Shown here: one piece after another, positions 43,251-52,118 of the stretch
Layout of the letters: every line of letters begins with the position of its first letter
Numbering within the stretch: position 1 is the stretch's first letter
Assembly (NCBI GenBank): GCA_965371445.1
Contig: CBDUYN010000002.1
Location: 62,001-126,000, forward strand
Length of the DNA: 64,000 nt
Source of the DNA: DASWIG01 sp965371445
GTDB taxonomy: Bacteria; Acidobacteriota; Thermoanaerobaculia; Multivoradales; J023
Direction of reading: 5' to 3'
Notes under the pieces: model-generated
What the model was told of the DNA's origin: nothing
The model's database searches: none
What the model saw: the letters and a program-made list of their open reading frames with translations, nothing else
Position numbers and translations under genes: made by a program

Positions 43251-44162
43251 TCAAGATCGCCGGAGGCTTGCCAGAGCCCTGACGCGCGATCTCGAAGACC
43301 CGTGCGTCAAAGCCGGAGGGCTCGCGGTGGCACTGGCTTCGTTCAGTATCCCGAGAAGCTCTTTGCCCTTGGGAAGGGAACCCTGCCGGGTCACCAGAGT
43401 CTCAAAACGCTCGACGACCTCCCGCAAGGCGTCTCCCTGCAAAGAGAAGACGATTTCTTTGTGCGGCAGCGTGGAACCCGGGCTCCACGTGGGTACCGTG
43501 CGCACCACCTGGTCGACGTAGCCTCGCTGACGGTCCTCGGCCGTGGCCGGGATGCCCATGACCGTCTTCCGGTACAGTACCTGAGTCGGAAAGAAGTTGC
43601 CGGAACCGATATGTGTCGTGACCTCGAGACCTTGCCCGTCGAGCCTCCTCACCCGGGAGTGGACCCGCCCCAGGCGGGCGATGACGTCATGTCCCCGCGA
43701 GGTGAAATGCTCGATGTTCGAGATCATGAGGTCTTCCCTGAACCTGCCGAAGGCCACCTCGTCGCGCGAGAGGTCGAGGAATCTCGCGTAGGTTGGCTCT
43801 TTGAAGAAAGCCAGGTCGGAACGTATCGTCGCATCGTAGAGTCTCGAATATTCCCTGTCCAGCGCCTCGTCCGCTCTGGCCTCGGCGTTGAAATTCCGGC
43901 CACCCCGCTCCTCGACCGTCTTGGCGAAACGGAGCGCCGAAAGTTGGTACCGAGTGGTGAAATCGGGGAAGATGCGCTGCGCCGGAACAGCCTGCCGGAG
44001 CCGGCCGGGCTCGATCAGCTCGAAGAGGTGAACCGTGTCGCGGCCCATCCGGAAGGGTATCGTAAGGCTTTTCCGAGCGGTCCCTCCGGCCCGCCGGAAT
44101 CGACCTCCCAGATAGTGGTCGTCCGCGCCATGGCGGCCGAGAATGAGCACTACGTGGTTCAT
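43251..44162 (-). CDS. Uncharacterised protein
   Basis: A 303-residue soluble protein with no signal peptide, starting MNHVVLILGRHGADDHYLGG. It contains charged helical stretches (EREYSRLYD-like region, FLDLSRDEVAFGRFREDLM) and a possible beta region near residue 190. No family recognised. The start region contains a short direct repeat (the CGCCTCGTCTCC segment occurs twice in 44164-44202), which makes the exact N-terminus uncertain. Confidence 0.55.
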   Translation of the reverse strand: MNHVVLILGRHGADDHYLGGRFRRAGGTARKSLTIPFRMGRDTVHLFELIEPGRLRQAVPAQRIFPDFTTRYQLSALRFAKTVEERGGRNFNAEARADEALDREYSRLYDATIRSDLAFFKEPTYARFLDLSRDEVAFGRFREDLMISNIEHFTSRGHDVIARLGRVHSRVRRLDGQGLEVTTHIGSGNFFPTQVLYRKTVMGIPATAEDRQRGYVDQVVRTVPTWSPGSTLPHKEIVFSLQGDALREVVERFETLVTRQGSLPKGKELLGILNEASATASPPALTHGSSRSRVRALASLRRS

Positions 44163-44236
44163 TTACGCCTCGTCTCCCGTGGTTCATTCACGCCTCGTCT
44201 CCTGGCGTTCTGCTGGAGAAGCAGGGCCGCAGTTCT

Positions 44237-44827
44237 TCAAGTTGCCGGACGCAGGATCCTGCGCATGATCGGCCGCGTCTCGGAACGGCGCAGGACCTCC
44301 TTGAAGCGCGCCTTGCGGAAGGCCGAAGCGATCCCCGTGTAGGCGAAAACCGGCGGCATCTCCTCCTTGCGGGGCTCCACCGGGTAGGCCTCGACGATCC
44401 GCGCCCCCTGGCTGCGGGCATACTTCACCGCCGCGTCGATGAGAGCGACGGAAAGACCTTTGCGGCGCTCGTCCTTCCTGACGAAGAAGCAGACGATCGA
44501 CCAGACCAGCTTCTCGTCGACCGGCTTCAAGATACGCGAGCGGGCCAGCGAGGAGAAGGCCTCGCGGGACCCGATGGAGCACCAGCCTACAGCCTCGTCT
44601 CCGAGATAGCCCAGCACTCCCGGTACCTCGCCCGAATCCACCAGCTCTTTCATGGCGCGCCGGTTGCCTTCGCCCTTCTGCTGCTCGTACTCCCTGCGGG
44701 TGAGCCGCGGAGTCATACACCAGCAGCCACCGCAGGCACCGCGCTCACCGAAGAGTCGTTCGAAGTCAGCCCAGCGCCCGTGGGTGAGGGGGTACACTTT
44801 GAGTCGGGGGGATCGCTTTTGAGCCAA
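44237..44827 (-). CDS. GNAT-family N-acetyltransferase
   Basis: About 196 residues. The acetyl-CoA loop is RKDERRKGLSVALIDAAVKYA and the family-typical CGGCWCMTPRL motif lies near the N-terminus. FRKARFKEVLRRSETRPIM closes the protein. I choose TTG 44827 because AGGAGG lies four bases upstream; the longer frame from ATG 44866 has no ribosome site. Substrate unknown. It is a single gene, not obviously tied to either neighbour. Confidence 0.8.
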   Translation of the reverse strand: MAQKRSPRLKVYPLTHGRWADFERLFGERGACGGCWCMTPRLTRREYEQQKGEGNRRAMKELVDSGEVPGVLGYLGDEAVGWCSIGSREAFSSLARSRILKPVDEKLVWSIVCFFVRKDERRKGLSVALIDAAVKYARSQGARIVEAYPVEPRKEEMPPVFAYTGIASAFRKARFKEVLRRSETRPIMRRILRPAT

Positions 44828-45058
44828 GAAACCTCCTGAAGTAGAAATGGGCCGGGAGCATGTCATCCCGTCAGGCGTTTGTCGCCAACCGCAGATCGGG
44901 CGAAAATCCTACCCCGACTGCGGAATACCGATCAACACTTTTCCGGTGCCGGCGGTGCCGGGCGCGTGCCGGATTTTCTTGAACGGGAGACAAAGGCTCT
45001 CCCGAGTCTGGTACGATGAGGCCGCGTTCGGACATGGCAACGGAGCAGGAGGCACGAC

Positions 45059-46063
45059 ATGAGAAAGATTCGCCTGGGACGTACCGACGTCGAGGTGCCG
45101 AGCATCGGATCCGGCACCTGGGGTCACGGTGGAGCCGAGGTGGACGAGGGTCAACCGGTGGGGTGGTCCGGGCACGACGATGAGCTGGCAACGGCCGCCC
45201 TGCTCGAAGCCTACCGCCTCGGCCTCACCCACTGGGACACTGCCGACGCCTACGGTCAGGGCCAGGCCGAGCGATTGATCGGCTCACTGTGGGATCGGGT
45301 TCCCCGCCAGGAAATCTTCCTCGCCAGCAAGGTCGGCTGGGAGGTGGGTCCCTACGACCACGCCTACCACCCGGAGCAGATGCGCCGCCAGTTGGAGTGC
45401 TCCCTACGCGGTCTCGCGACCGACTGGATCGATCTCTACTACCTCCACCGCTGCGACTTCGGCTCCGAAGACGAGTACCTCGACGGCGCAATCGAGCTCC
45501 TGGACCGCTTTCGGGAGGAGGGCAAGATCCGGTTCCTCGGGCTTTCCGACTGGGCGAGCGAGCTCATCGTGCGCTACGTCGATCGGGTCGACCCGGACGT
45601 CGTCCAAACTCATCGCAGCGTGATCTACGACCAGTACGAGACCAGCGGCCTCAAGGCCTGGGTCGAGAAAAACGATGCGGGAGCCGTCTATTTTTCCCCT
45701 CTGAGGCATGGCCTGCTTCTTGGCCGCTACGAGGAACCTCCCGAGCTCGGCGAGGGCGACCACCGCAGCCTCATTCCCGCTTTTCGCGACCGGGCGTTTC
45801 TCGCCCACCTGCGCGACTGCCGCGATGCGGTGAACCGACGCTTCGCCGAGAATCCCCAACCCGTCCTTCACGTGTTGATCGGAGTGCTCTTGGCCGACTC
45901 TCCTACCGGTTGCGCGCTGCTGGGCCTGCGGCGGCCTGAGCACGCCCGGGCCGCCGCCGCCGTGGGTGAGCCCCTGAGACCGGTTGACGTTGAGTGGGTG
46001 CGGGAGCTCTACCGAAGGGTGGAGCCCGAGCAGAAGGGTGGCCCGTGGTTGGGAGCTTGCTAG
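45059..46063 (+). CDS. Aldo/keto reductase
   Basis: A 334-residue TIM-barrel oxidoreductase. The catalytic tetrad is visible: Asp and Tyr in DTADAYGQG, Lys in LASKVGWEVG and His in LYYLHRCDF. It lacks the usual long C-terminal NADPH loop signature in clear form, but GLSDWASELIVRY and the VLHVLIGVLLADSP region fit the family. GGAGG lies six bases before the ATG. It reduces an unknown aldehyde or ketone with NADPH. It stands alone. Confidence 0.88.
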   Translation: MRKIRLGRTDVEVPSIGSGTWGHGGAEVDEGQPVGWSGHDDELATAALLEAYRLGLTHWDTADAYGQGQAERLIGSLWDRVPRQEIFLASKVGWEVGPYDHAYHPEQMRRQLECSLRGLATDWIDLYYLHRCDFGSEDEYLDGAIELLDRFREEGKIRFLGLSDWASELIVRYVDRVDPDVVQTHRSVIYDQYETSGLKAWVEKNDAGAVYFSPLRHGLLLGRYEEPPELGEGDHRSLIPAFRDRAFLAHLRDCRDAVNRRFAENPQPVLHVLIGVLLADSPTGCALLGLRRPEHARAAAAVGEPLRPVDVEWVRELYRRVEPEQKGGPWLGAC

Positions 46064-46204
46064 GGATACCCCCTCTGGGCCGGTCCGACGAGCGGGCCGG
46101 GATCGATGGAAGCGATGGACGCGGAGAAGGCTGAAGGCGTGCTCGACGTCCTGGCCGTTGACCGCGTGCAGGATCCGCGACGCCACCCGGTTCGTCGCCG
46201 GCTC

Positions 46205-46328
46205 TGGGGCCGCCCATCTGGGGATGGTCGTGCTGACGATCCCAGTCCGGCTCTGCCAACCCCCGGAAGAGGTCGTAGAGGACCTTGCCGCTCTTCTCCA
46301 ACTGATCGAGGTGTCGTCGCCACTCCAT
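46205..46328 (-). pseudogene. Internally deleted copy of the DinB gene at 11561-12091
   Basis: From ATG 46328 the frame reads MEWRRHLDQLEKSGKVLYDL as in the intact gene, then jumps across about 100 codons to EPDWDRQHDHPQMGG and ends in unrelated sequence. The upstream 100 bases (46329-46430) also match 12092-12190 with few differences. It is a second case of segmental duplication of this locus. Confidence 0.8.
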
Positions 46329-46456
46329 CGCGATTCCTCCGAGCTTCGGGGTTGTTTTGTTCCGGGCCGACACCAGAGCCTACATCGTCCGTTCGACGAC
46401 AGCGACACCGGCGGCGTGGTGGAAGCCGCGAGACGCGACGAGGAGCGCTGAGGCCG

Positions 46457-46660
46457 TCAGGGAAAGACCGGATCCTGGCAAACCCCCTGGACGCCCACCG
46501 AGAACTTGCCGAGAGCGCTGTGGCCCACCGACACAGGGCCGTCGGGAAAGGAGGTCGTGTTCAAGACCAGCTCGATGGAGCCGAACTTCGTCCCACCGAC
46601 GATGAAGTCCTGGATCCGGCGCTCGAAGCTCCACTCCTCCTCGCCCGTAAAGCATCAAAG
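46457..46660 (-). pseudogene. C-terminal fragment of a retropepsin-like or secreted protein
   Basis: A minus-strand frame ending at 46457 reads TGEEEWSFERRIQDFIVGG, then GSIELVLNTTSFPDGPVSVG and SALGKFSVGVQGVCQDPVFP. It looks like real protein sequence but has no start and is cut off at about 46660. The NTTSFPDG...GHSALGKF pattern recalls the end of an aspartic-protease-like fold. Remnant only. Confidence 0.45.
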
Positions 46661-46721
46661 GTGTGCTCATTCTAACTCAAACCGGCTACACTGAGGCGGT
46701 CTTTGGAGGAGCCCCGAGACG

Positions 46722-47648
46722 ATGAACGCGCAGAGAAGCCATCGAGTCCCCGCCGCCGTGCTTGCCGCCGTCCTGGCCGTGCCTTCCCTGGCCGTGGGCG
46801 AGAGCGATCCGGCGGCGCTCGTCGCCCCCACTCATCTCTACCCGCCGCCCCCGAGCTACCTGCTCTTGCCCATGGGCGGTGACCGGGCCTTCTTTCGCTA
46901 CACCCCGGGCTCGCTCGACCGTTCGGCGAACCTCCAGCTCCGTCTCGAAATCCTCGCCCGCTCCTTCGAACGCTGGAGCGACCAGCGCGTCGAGGTCCTG
47001 GTCTTCGTCCTGGGGCGCGAGGAGTGGGAGCAGGCGGGCTTCAACGTCGCCTACGGAGTTCCCCTGCGCGTCGGCGAGACCGCTCTCGCCGCTCCGGCCG
47101 AAGGCGACGCCGGGACCGTCGAGCTCTGGCGGACGCTGCTCGACGGCCGGCTGCCTCGGATCGAAGGGATACCGCTGCGCGGGACGCCCGAGGAGGTGGC
47201 GAGCCTGCTCGTCTCCGACCTCCTCACCCAGGCGCTTCTCGCCGAGATCCTCGTCGACACGACCGGCCTTGCCGGCGACAGCTTCTGGGTGCGCGGGGTG
47301 ATGGTGCACCTCATCTCGTGGATGATGGCGGAGCGCCTCGGCACCGACCGTCCCGCGGACGTCGTGGCGCTCTACGGGCAGTTCCTGCGCTGGCACGAGC
47401 CCCGGAGCCTGTCGGTCCGCGACTACGACCACGACGTCATGCTCGCCGACTGGCTCTACTTCCAGGCGCAGTTCCTCGCCGGCGCGCGCGCCATCTACGC
47501 TCAGGCCGGCAAGGAATCGCTCAAGAAGGCGCTCAAGCTGAAAAAGAAAAACGGCGGAACCCTGGCGGGTAACGACCTGCTGCGCAAGTTCAAGGGTCTC
47601 GACGAATGGCTGCGCGGCAGCTTCTCGACCGTGTCGCGGAAGAGGTGA
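46722..47648 (+). CDS. Secreted uncharacterised protein
   Basis: A 308-residue protein with a signal peptide (RVPAAVLAAVLAVPSLAVGE). The mature part starts with a Pro/Tyr-rich stretch (APTHLYPPPPSYLLLP) and continues as a mixed fold with RSFERWSDQRVEVLVFVLG. A late basic helix follows (KKALKLKKKNGGTLAG). No catalytic motif seen; there is no HExxH, which peptidase-like proteins of similar layout would have. It is convergent with the phosphatase gene and ends on the base before it. Confidence 0.72.
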   Translation: MNAQRSHRVPAAVLAAVLAVPSLAVGESDPAALVAPTHLYPPPPSYLLLPMGGDRAFFRYTPGSLDRSANLQLRLEILARSFERWSDQRVEVLVFVLGREEWEQAGFNVAYGVPLRVGETALAAPAEGDAGTVELWRTLLDGRLPRIEGIPLRGTPEEVASLLVSDLLTQALLAEILVDTTGLAGDSFWVRGVMVHLISWMMAERLGTDRPADVVALYGQFLRWHEPRSLSVRDYDHDVMLADWLYFQAQFLAGARAIYAQAGKESLKKALKLKKKNGGTLAGNDLLRKFKGLDEWLRGSFSTVSRKR

Positions 47649-48878
47649 TCAAGCCGGCAGGACGACGGCGACGATCGTGCGGTCGTCGATCTGCGGAGTC
47701 CCGGCGGTCCAGGCCTCGACGCTCTCGAAGACCGCGTCGATGACCTCGGCGGCGCTTGGTCCCTGGCACGAGCGCGCCACCTCGACCAGGCGCTCGACGC
47801 CGTACTCCTCGCCCCGTGACGAATCCCCGTCGCGAAGCGCTTCGGTAATGCCGTCGGTGTAGAGCACCAACACGTCGCCCGGGCTCATGTGGACCATGCC
47901 CCGGCCGTAGGTCGCTTCGGCAAGCGGTCCAAGCACCGGACCGCCGTGCTTCAGGTAGGTCACGGCACCGTCGGCCGCGAGATGAAAGCCGGGCGGGTGC
48001 CCGGCGTTCGAGTAGATGAAGCCCCCGTTCTCCTCGAGCTCGCCGTAGATGAGCGACACGAAACGGCTCGACAGCGAGCTGCGGTGGATGATCGAGTTGA
48101 GGCGCTCGATCGTGCGGACCATCTTGAAGTCGCGGCCCAGGCCCATGCGCAGGCCGACGAAGACGTCGCGGACCTGAAGCGCCGCCGGCAGGCCGTGACC
48201 CGAGGCGTCGGCGACGGCGAGCCCGAGGATCTTGTCGGAGATCGGGATGAAGTCGTAGAGGTCGCCCCCCATGCGGTCGACGGAGACGTGGCGTCCGGCA
48301 ATCGAGAAGCTTCCGTAGGCCGGGGCCTCCTTGGGCAGGATCGAGGCCTGGATCTGCTGCGCCTGGCGCAGGACGCTCTCGACGCGATCACGCCGGATGC
48401 GCTCGTTCAAGGCCCGGCGCATGACGGCGAGCGAGGAGAGGATGTCGTCGCGGTCGTGTCCCGGGGCGATCGAGAACCCGAGGATGTAGTCGCCTCCGGC
48501 GAGCTCGATGGCCGCGAACTCCTCGACCCCGATCGCTTCCTCGAGCTCCGGGTCGATGCGCGGATCGCCCGGCTCCATGTAGACGGTACCCATCGACAGG
48601 CAGATCTCGATCGGCCGGTAGGAGCGCGGCACCCGGAAGCCGAGGCGGGCCTCGTCGTCGTCGGGGAAGCTCGAACGCAGCATGTAGCTGTCGCCGTCGC
48701 GGACGTAGAGGCGCGCGGCGTAGATGCCGAGATCGTCGCGCAGCCGCTCGAGGATGGCCCGCACCACCAGCTCGACGGTCGGGACCCGCTCGTCGTCGCC
48801 GCATTCGATGACGTCGACGACCTCCTCGACCTTCTTCATCAGCTGGCGGTAGTCGTTGGGGGCGTGGCTTGGGCTCAA
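47649..48878 (-). CDS. GAF-like sensor fused to PP2C/SpoIIE-type phosphatase
   Basis: A 409-residue protein. Residues 1-165 look like a GAF-type sensory domain (IYAARLYVRDGDSYMLRSSF). From about 170 comes an RsbU-like SpoIIE phosphatase: LRQAQQIQASILPKEAP, RMGGDLYDFIPISD, LAVADASGHGLPAALQ, YSNAGHPPGFHL, LVLYTDGITEAL and IDDRTIVAVVL. All metal-binding Asp and Gly positions are present. These enzymes dephosphorylate anti-anti-sigma factors in stress signalling. It resembles the phosphatase half of the GntR fusion at 3447-4535. Confidence 0.9.
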   Translation of the reverse strand: MSPSHAPNDYRQLMKKVEEVVDVIECGDDERVPTVELVVRAILERLRDDLGIYAARLYVRDGDSYMLRSSFPDDDEARLGFRVPRSYRPIEICLSMGTVYMEPGDPRIDPELEEAIGVEEFAAIELAGGDYILGFSIAPGHDRDDILSSLAVMRRALNERIRRDRVESVLRQAQQIQASILPKEAPAYGSFSIAGRHVSVDRMGGDLYDFIPISDKILGLAVADASGHGLPAALQVRDVFVGLRMGLGRDFKMVRTIERLNSIIHRSSLSSRFVSLIYGELEENGGFIYSNAGHPPGFHLAADGAVTYLKHGGPVLGPLAEATYGRGMVHMSPGDVLVLYTDGITEALRDGDSSRGEEYGVERLVEVARSCQGPSAAEVIDAVFESVEAWTAGTPQIDDRTIVAVVLPA

Positions 48879-49124
48879 GGGATTCTCCTCGCGGGTGTAC
48901 CGGCGCGTTCTCTCGCGGCCGGCATGGATAGCCTATCGCGCCGCGCTGGTCCACGGGGCCGACGCGAAGACAAGGCCAAGGTGAGGCTCGAACGGACGGC
49001 CTCGGCGAGGATCCGAGATGTCTGCCCGAGCGGCGGTTTGTGTCCCTTGAGCTCCCAAGGAACAAGCCCGTTGCTGCCTTGCTCGACGGTCTCCTCCGGG
49101 AGGCGGCTTTAGCCGGCTTTAGCC

Positions 49125-49247
49125 GTCTTTTCATCTATAGCACGGGTCTTTAGGCCCGTTGCGGAGATCGGCCGTGCCTCGACCGACCACCGTAAGTCGC
49201 GCCGCCTCCGCCCGGGGCTAAAAGCCCCGGGCTATAGATGAAAAGAC
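49125..49247. repeat. 123-bp element with 16-bp terminal inverted repeats
   Basis: GTCTTTTCATCTATAG (49125-49140) is the exact reverse complement of CTATAGATGAAAAGAC (49232-49247). Inside are two smaller hairpins, ACGGG/CCCGT (49142-49158 region) and CCCGGGGCT-AAA-AGCCCCGGG (49211-49231). It has no coding capacity. It could be a BIME/REP doublet or a MITE. Confidence 0.7.
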
Positions 49248-49661
49248 CCCTGAAGGGGCCTCCCAGAAGGACGGTGTTGCTTGGGCCTTGTACCTCCGGC
49301 GGCGGAGTGGAGAGGCTTGCCACCGCGGTCCCTCGGCGCGGTAGAGGCGCTCGAGGGCTTCCTCGCCGGCCTGCTGGCCGTGGGCACACAGCTCCGCGAG
49401 GTGGCGATCGAGGGTGGCGAGGCGCCGGGTGATCTCGCAGAAAAGACGGATCCTCGATGGTCGTGGCGACCTCAGGTGGCTCTCCGCGGAGACCAGCACC
49501 AGCAGATTCTTTGGCGAAGAACCTCTCCAGCGGCCCGACAGGAGGGCGGGGCATCCAGCAGTCGGGATTGCGGTCTTTCATCTCGGCGATCAGCTCGCCG
49601 GCTTCGCCGTCGCCTCTTGTGCTCGGGTGGCAAAGGGCAAGGCCTTGGACCGTCCGTCCGC

Positions 49662-49679
49662 CCGGGGTTGAAACCCCGG
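49662..49679. repeat. REP-like hairpin
   Basis: CCGGGGTT and AACCCCGG form an 8-bp inverted repeat with almost no loop. It belongs to the same GGGG-rich palindrome type as those at 4633 and 49211. Confidence 0.5.
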
Positions 49680-49861
49680 TGGTCCGGCATGCCGGCTACA
49701 TTTCAAAGGGCGCCCTTCGGGCTTTGCGGCTGAAGCCGCGGAAGGGGCCGTGCTCCCCCGCTGGATATACTCCGCGCCGGGCGGGTCGCCGACGCCAGCG
49801 CCTCGACCAGGGCGGCGCCCGGCGGGTTCCGGCATCCGGGTGGCCAGCGCTTGGCTCCGCG

Positions 49862-50030
49862 TCAAGAGATTTGGCGCACTCCTTCGCCACCCACCTTGCT
49901 CGAAGCCGGCTATGACATTCGTACGGTCCAGAAGCTCCTGGGCCACAAAGACGTGAAGACGACCGAATTCTACACCCATGTGCTGTGTCTGGGCGCGGGA
50001 GCTGTGCAAAGCCCGGCAGACCGGCTCTGA
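49862..50030 (+). pseudogene. Tyrosine recombinase C-terminal remnant (integron-integrase-like)
   Basis: One frame gives RDLAHSFATHL; after a frameshift at about 49896 another gives LLEAGYDIRTVQKLLGHKDV, then KTTEFYTHVL and GAVQSPADRL before a stop at 50028. This is the catalytic end of a tyrosine recombinase: the conserved HxxR region (here HSFATHL), LLGHKD and the YTHVL tyrosine. The closing GA.VQSPADRL is typical of integron integrases. No attC-type array was recognised nearby. Confidence 0.75.
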
Positions 50031-50071
50031 GGGGCTGAGGGGGGACCTGCTTGGGGGGGGCCGGTTAATTG

Positions 50072-50709
50072 ATGCGTGACGATTTCAGCAGATCCACGAA
50101 GGAGGCTCTTGCGAAGCGAGTTGGATATCGCTGCTCCAATCCGAATTGCCGAACTGCGACGATCGGTCCGAGGTCGGATGAACACAAAGCCGTCAACATT
50201 GGCGAAGCAGCACATATTACGGCTGCTTCGCCTGGAGGAAAGCGCTACGACGCGTCGTTGACACGACGCTCGTATGGCTGCGAGGACCGGAATCTGGTTA
50301 TGTAGCAATGCGCGACCTCATTGACACGGATGAGCGTCGATTCACACGAGAGGAACTCTTAGCTTGGAGGCGAAGGGCTGAGGAGTTTGCTCTAGAGTTA
50401 ATTCGAGGTGGAGAGGCATCAAACGAGTTCGACGAACGTGATCGATTGGTCGCTGAGTTATTCTGGCCGATCCCCAGTCGATTCATGGCTGTCACCCGAT
50501 TTATTCTTTTCGAGTTTCGTCAGCTCGGGGAGATTCCGATCGAAATAGATGCTGTTTTTCGCGTCAATCAAGGCTTGGCTGAGCAACCACGGTTTCACAA
50601 GCTCACGGCAGATATCGCTCGGGCTGCCCTAGCGCTTCACAGCATGAACCGACAGACCACTGCTTCGTGGGGGGTGCCGCGGAGGCACCTCCGCGCCGCC
50701 CGGCGGTAG
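50072..50709 (+). pseudogene. HNH-nuclease-like protein gene, two frameshifts
   Basis: The frame from ATG 50072 has FSRSTKEALAKRVGYRCSNP, NCRTATIGP and GEAAHITAASPGGKRYDASL, the start of a Cys-type HNH domain. The expected GIWLCSN follows in a second frame (about 50290). RDLIDTDERRFTREELLAWR continues in a third (from 50308). The tail (ALELIRGGEASNEFDERDRL onward) is unfamiliar and ends in high-GC sequence. AT-rich composition suggests import. Sequencing error could mimic the shifts. Confidence 0.65.
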
Positions 50710-51151
50710 GCGAGCGAGGTCGCAGCACCCAGGCGGCGGGAGCGCGCCCGGCAGCGCCGATGGTCCATGGACAGAGCGCTTGCCCGTCTCCTCGCCCGGT
50801 GGTATCATGAATCCCATGGCCAACACACCCTCACCCCCGACCCTCCAGGCCCCAGGAGCCTCGCCGGGAACCTCCTATGAGCTTCCCGCTTACGATGCCC
50901 CTCGGGCGGAGCCCTCGGCGGCTATCCGGGAGTCTGGACGGTCTCCGGCCAAGAACCGTGCTCCCGCAGAGAGCGGCGCCGAGATCCGGCCGCCGGGTCG
51001 CGGCGCAGGTGCCGGTGCGTCGATGGCGCCGACGTCGTATCAACCGTCTGTAGTGGCAGTGGCGTTGCCTTCGTCGAACGCCCCGAGATGGTTGAAGGGG
51101 GGCGCCCCTGATGGCTGTTCGTTCGTGCGGCGAACGCCGAGGTAGCGTGGC
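50710..51151. other. Gene-poor stretch before the PIN gene
   Basis: No gene is supported in these 442 bases. Open frames on both strands (for example 50780-51145 plus and 50831-51274 minus) are Arg/Pro/Ser-rich in the way of GC-biased noise. A small hairpin GCGGAGG-CA-CCTCCGC lies just upstream at 50679-50694. Confidence 0.4.
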
Positions 51152-51631
51152 ATGAAGAGAACAGTATATCTCGATAGCACAATCCCTAGTTACCTCTTCG
51201 ACAGAAGAGAGAGTATAAAAAGCTACATCGAGGTGACAAAGAAATGGTGGCAAGAAGAGCGCCCCAACTACCACGTCGTCGTCTCAGGTGAGACGGTGGC
51301 GGAAACAAGTCGGGGGAATCATCCGTACAAGGCGAATATCCTGGCCTGCGTTGCGGAATTGGACATCTTGCCCTACGACAAACAGGTAGAACAGATCGTT
51401 CAGGTATATTTAGAGAATCAGGTAATGCCACGCAGCTTGACGGGTGATGGCCTTCATCTAGCCTATGCTTCTTTGTACAAGATGGACTTCCTTTTGACCT
51501 GGAATTGCAACCACCTTGCGAACGCTAACAAGAAGAGGCACATCAAGACGATCAACACCCGTTTAGACCTCCTCACGCCAGAGATCATTACTCCCTTGGA
51601 GTTGTTCACAGAGACTGACACGGAGACCTAA
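51152..51631 (+). CDS. PIN-domain ribonuclease (VapC-like toxin)
   Basis: A 159-residue protein with the acidic PIN quartet: Asp in VYLDSTIPSYLF at the N-terminus, Glu in VVSGETVAET, and Asp residues in SLTGDGLHLAYA and YKMDFLLTWNCNHL. PIN toxins cut tRNA or mRNA. It is low in GC compared with the flanks. A 57-codon gene starts two bases after its stop and is the likely antitoxin; toxin-first order is less usual. Confidence 0.85.
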   Translation: MKRTVYLDSTIPSYLFDRRESIKSYIEVTKKWWQEERPNYHVVVSGETVAETSRGNHPYKANILACVAELDILPYDKQVEQIVQVYLENQVMPRSLTGDGLHLAYASLYKMDFLLTWNCNHLANANKKRHIKTINTRLDLLTPEIITPLELFTETDTET

Positions 51632-51633
51632 TC

Positions 51634-51807
51634 ATGATCACGAATCACATCCTTGAAGAGAAGAGCCGAGTTCAGCGCGAATTGGCGAAAGAGGCTGAAC
51701 ATGACGTTCACAAGTACATGGAGAACGTCAACCGCATAGTCAGGGAGACTGAGAAGGAGTACGGCGTTGAGTTCAAGTACTACTCAGCCAGCAGGGAGAC
51801 GTCGTAA
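51634..51807 (+). CDS. Small charged protein, candidate antitoxin partner of the PIN toxin
   Basis: ATG 51634 to TAA 51805 encodes 57 residues, starting MITNHILEEKSRVQRELAKE and ending SASRETS. It is almost entirely helical and rich in Glu and Lys, with HDVHKYMENVNRIVRETEKE in the middle. It lies two bases after the PIN gene stop and shares its low GC. There is no clear DNA-binding domain; it could neutralise the toxin by covering its active site. Confidence 0.65.
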   Translation: MITNHILEEKSRVQRELAKEAEHDVHKYMENVNRIVRETEKEYGVEFKYYSASRETS

Positions 51808-52118
51808 GATGACAAGAGGAAGAGCCGCAGAACACCTATGAGGCCCCCGTTGTCAATAGCTAGATCTCCCCTAGCCCGACTTTCTGTGGTCGGTTTTGGC
51901 CCGGGAGCTCCGGCGACCGGCGCAACGCCTCGGATCTGCTTGGTTTCACATCGGCGCAAGCCGTCTGCGCCAATCACCTATCGGGGCTCAGCCGCCGCGG
52001 GTCGCGACGGTGCGGCGATCTTCAGATCGACGCGTCCCAGAAACTATTCTGTGCCCTCATGCCGTCCCATTCAAAGCGGTGATCTCCCCGGCGCGGCGAA
52101 CCTCCGCGTTGCCGGGGG
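51808..52118. other. Intergenic spacer between convergent transcripts
   Basis: No gene seen. On the plus strand CCGAC...GTCGG followed by TTTT (51876-51897) is a weak candidate terminator for the PIN pair. The rest is featureless, with base composition moving back to high GC. Confidence 0.35.

Larger units (their letters stand above)
48879..49861. other. Long gene-poor region with REP-like palindromes
   Basis: About 1 kb without a convincing gene; every open frame here is short and has no recognisable domain. It contains an inverted-repeat element at 49125-49247, a hairpin at 49662-49679, and other CG-rich dyads (for example CCCCTGAAGGGG near 49246-49258 and GCGGCTGAAGCCGC near 49723-49737). 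Confidence 0.55.

Noticed and set aside
49862..50709. A working integron with cassettes
   Set aside because: The integrase is only a frameshifted C-terminal piece and I could not recognise attC-type sites by eye.
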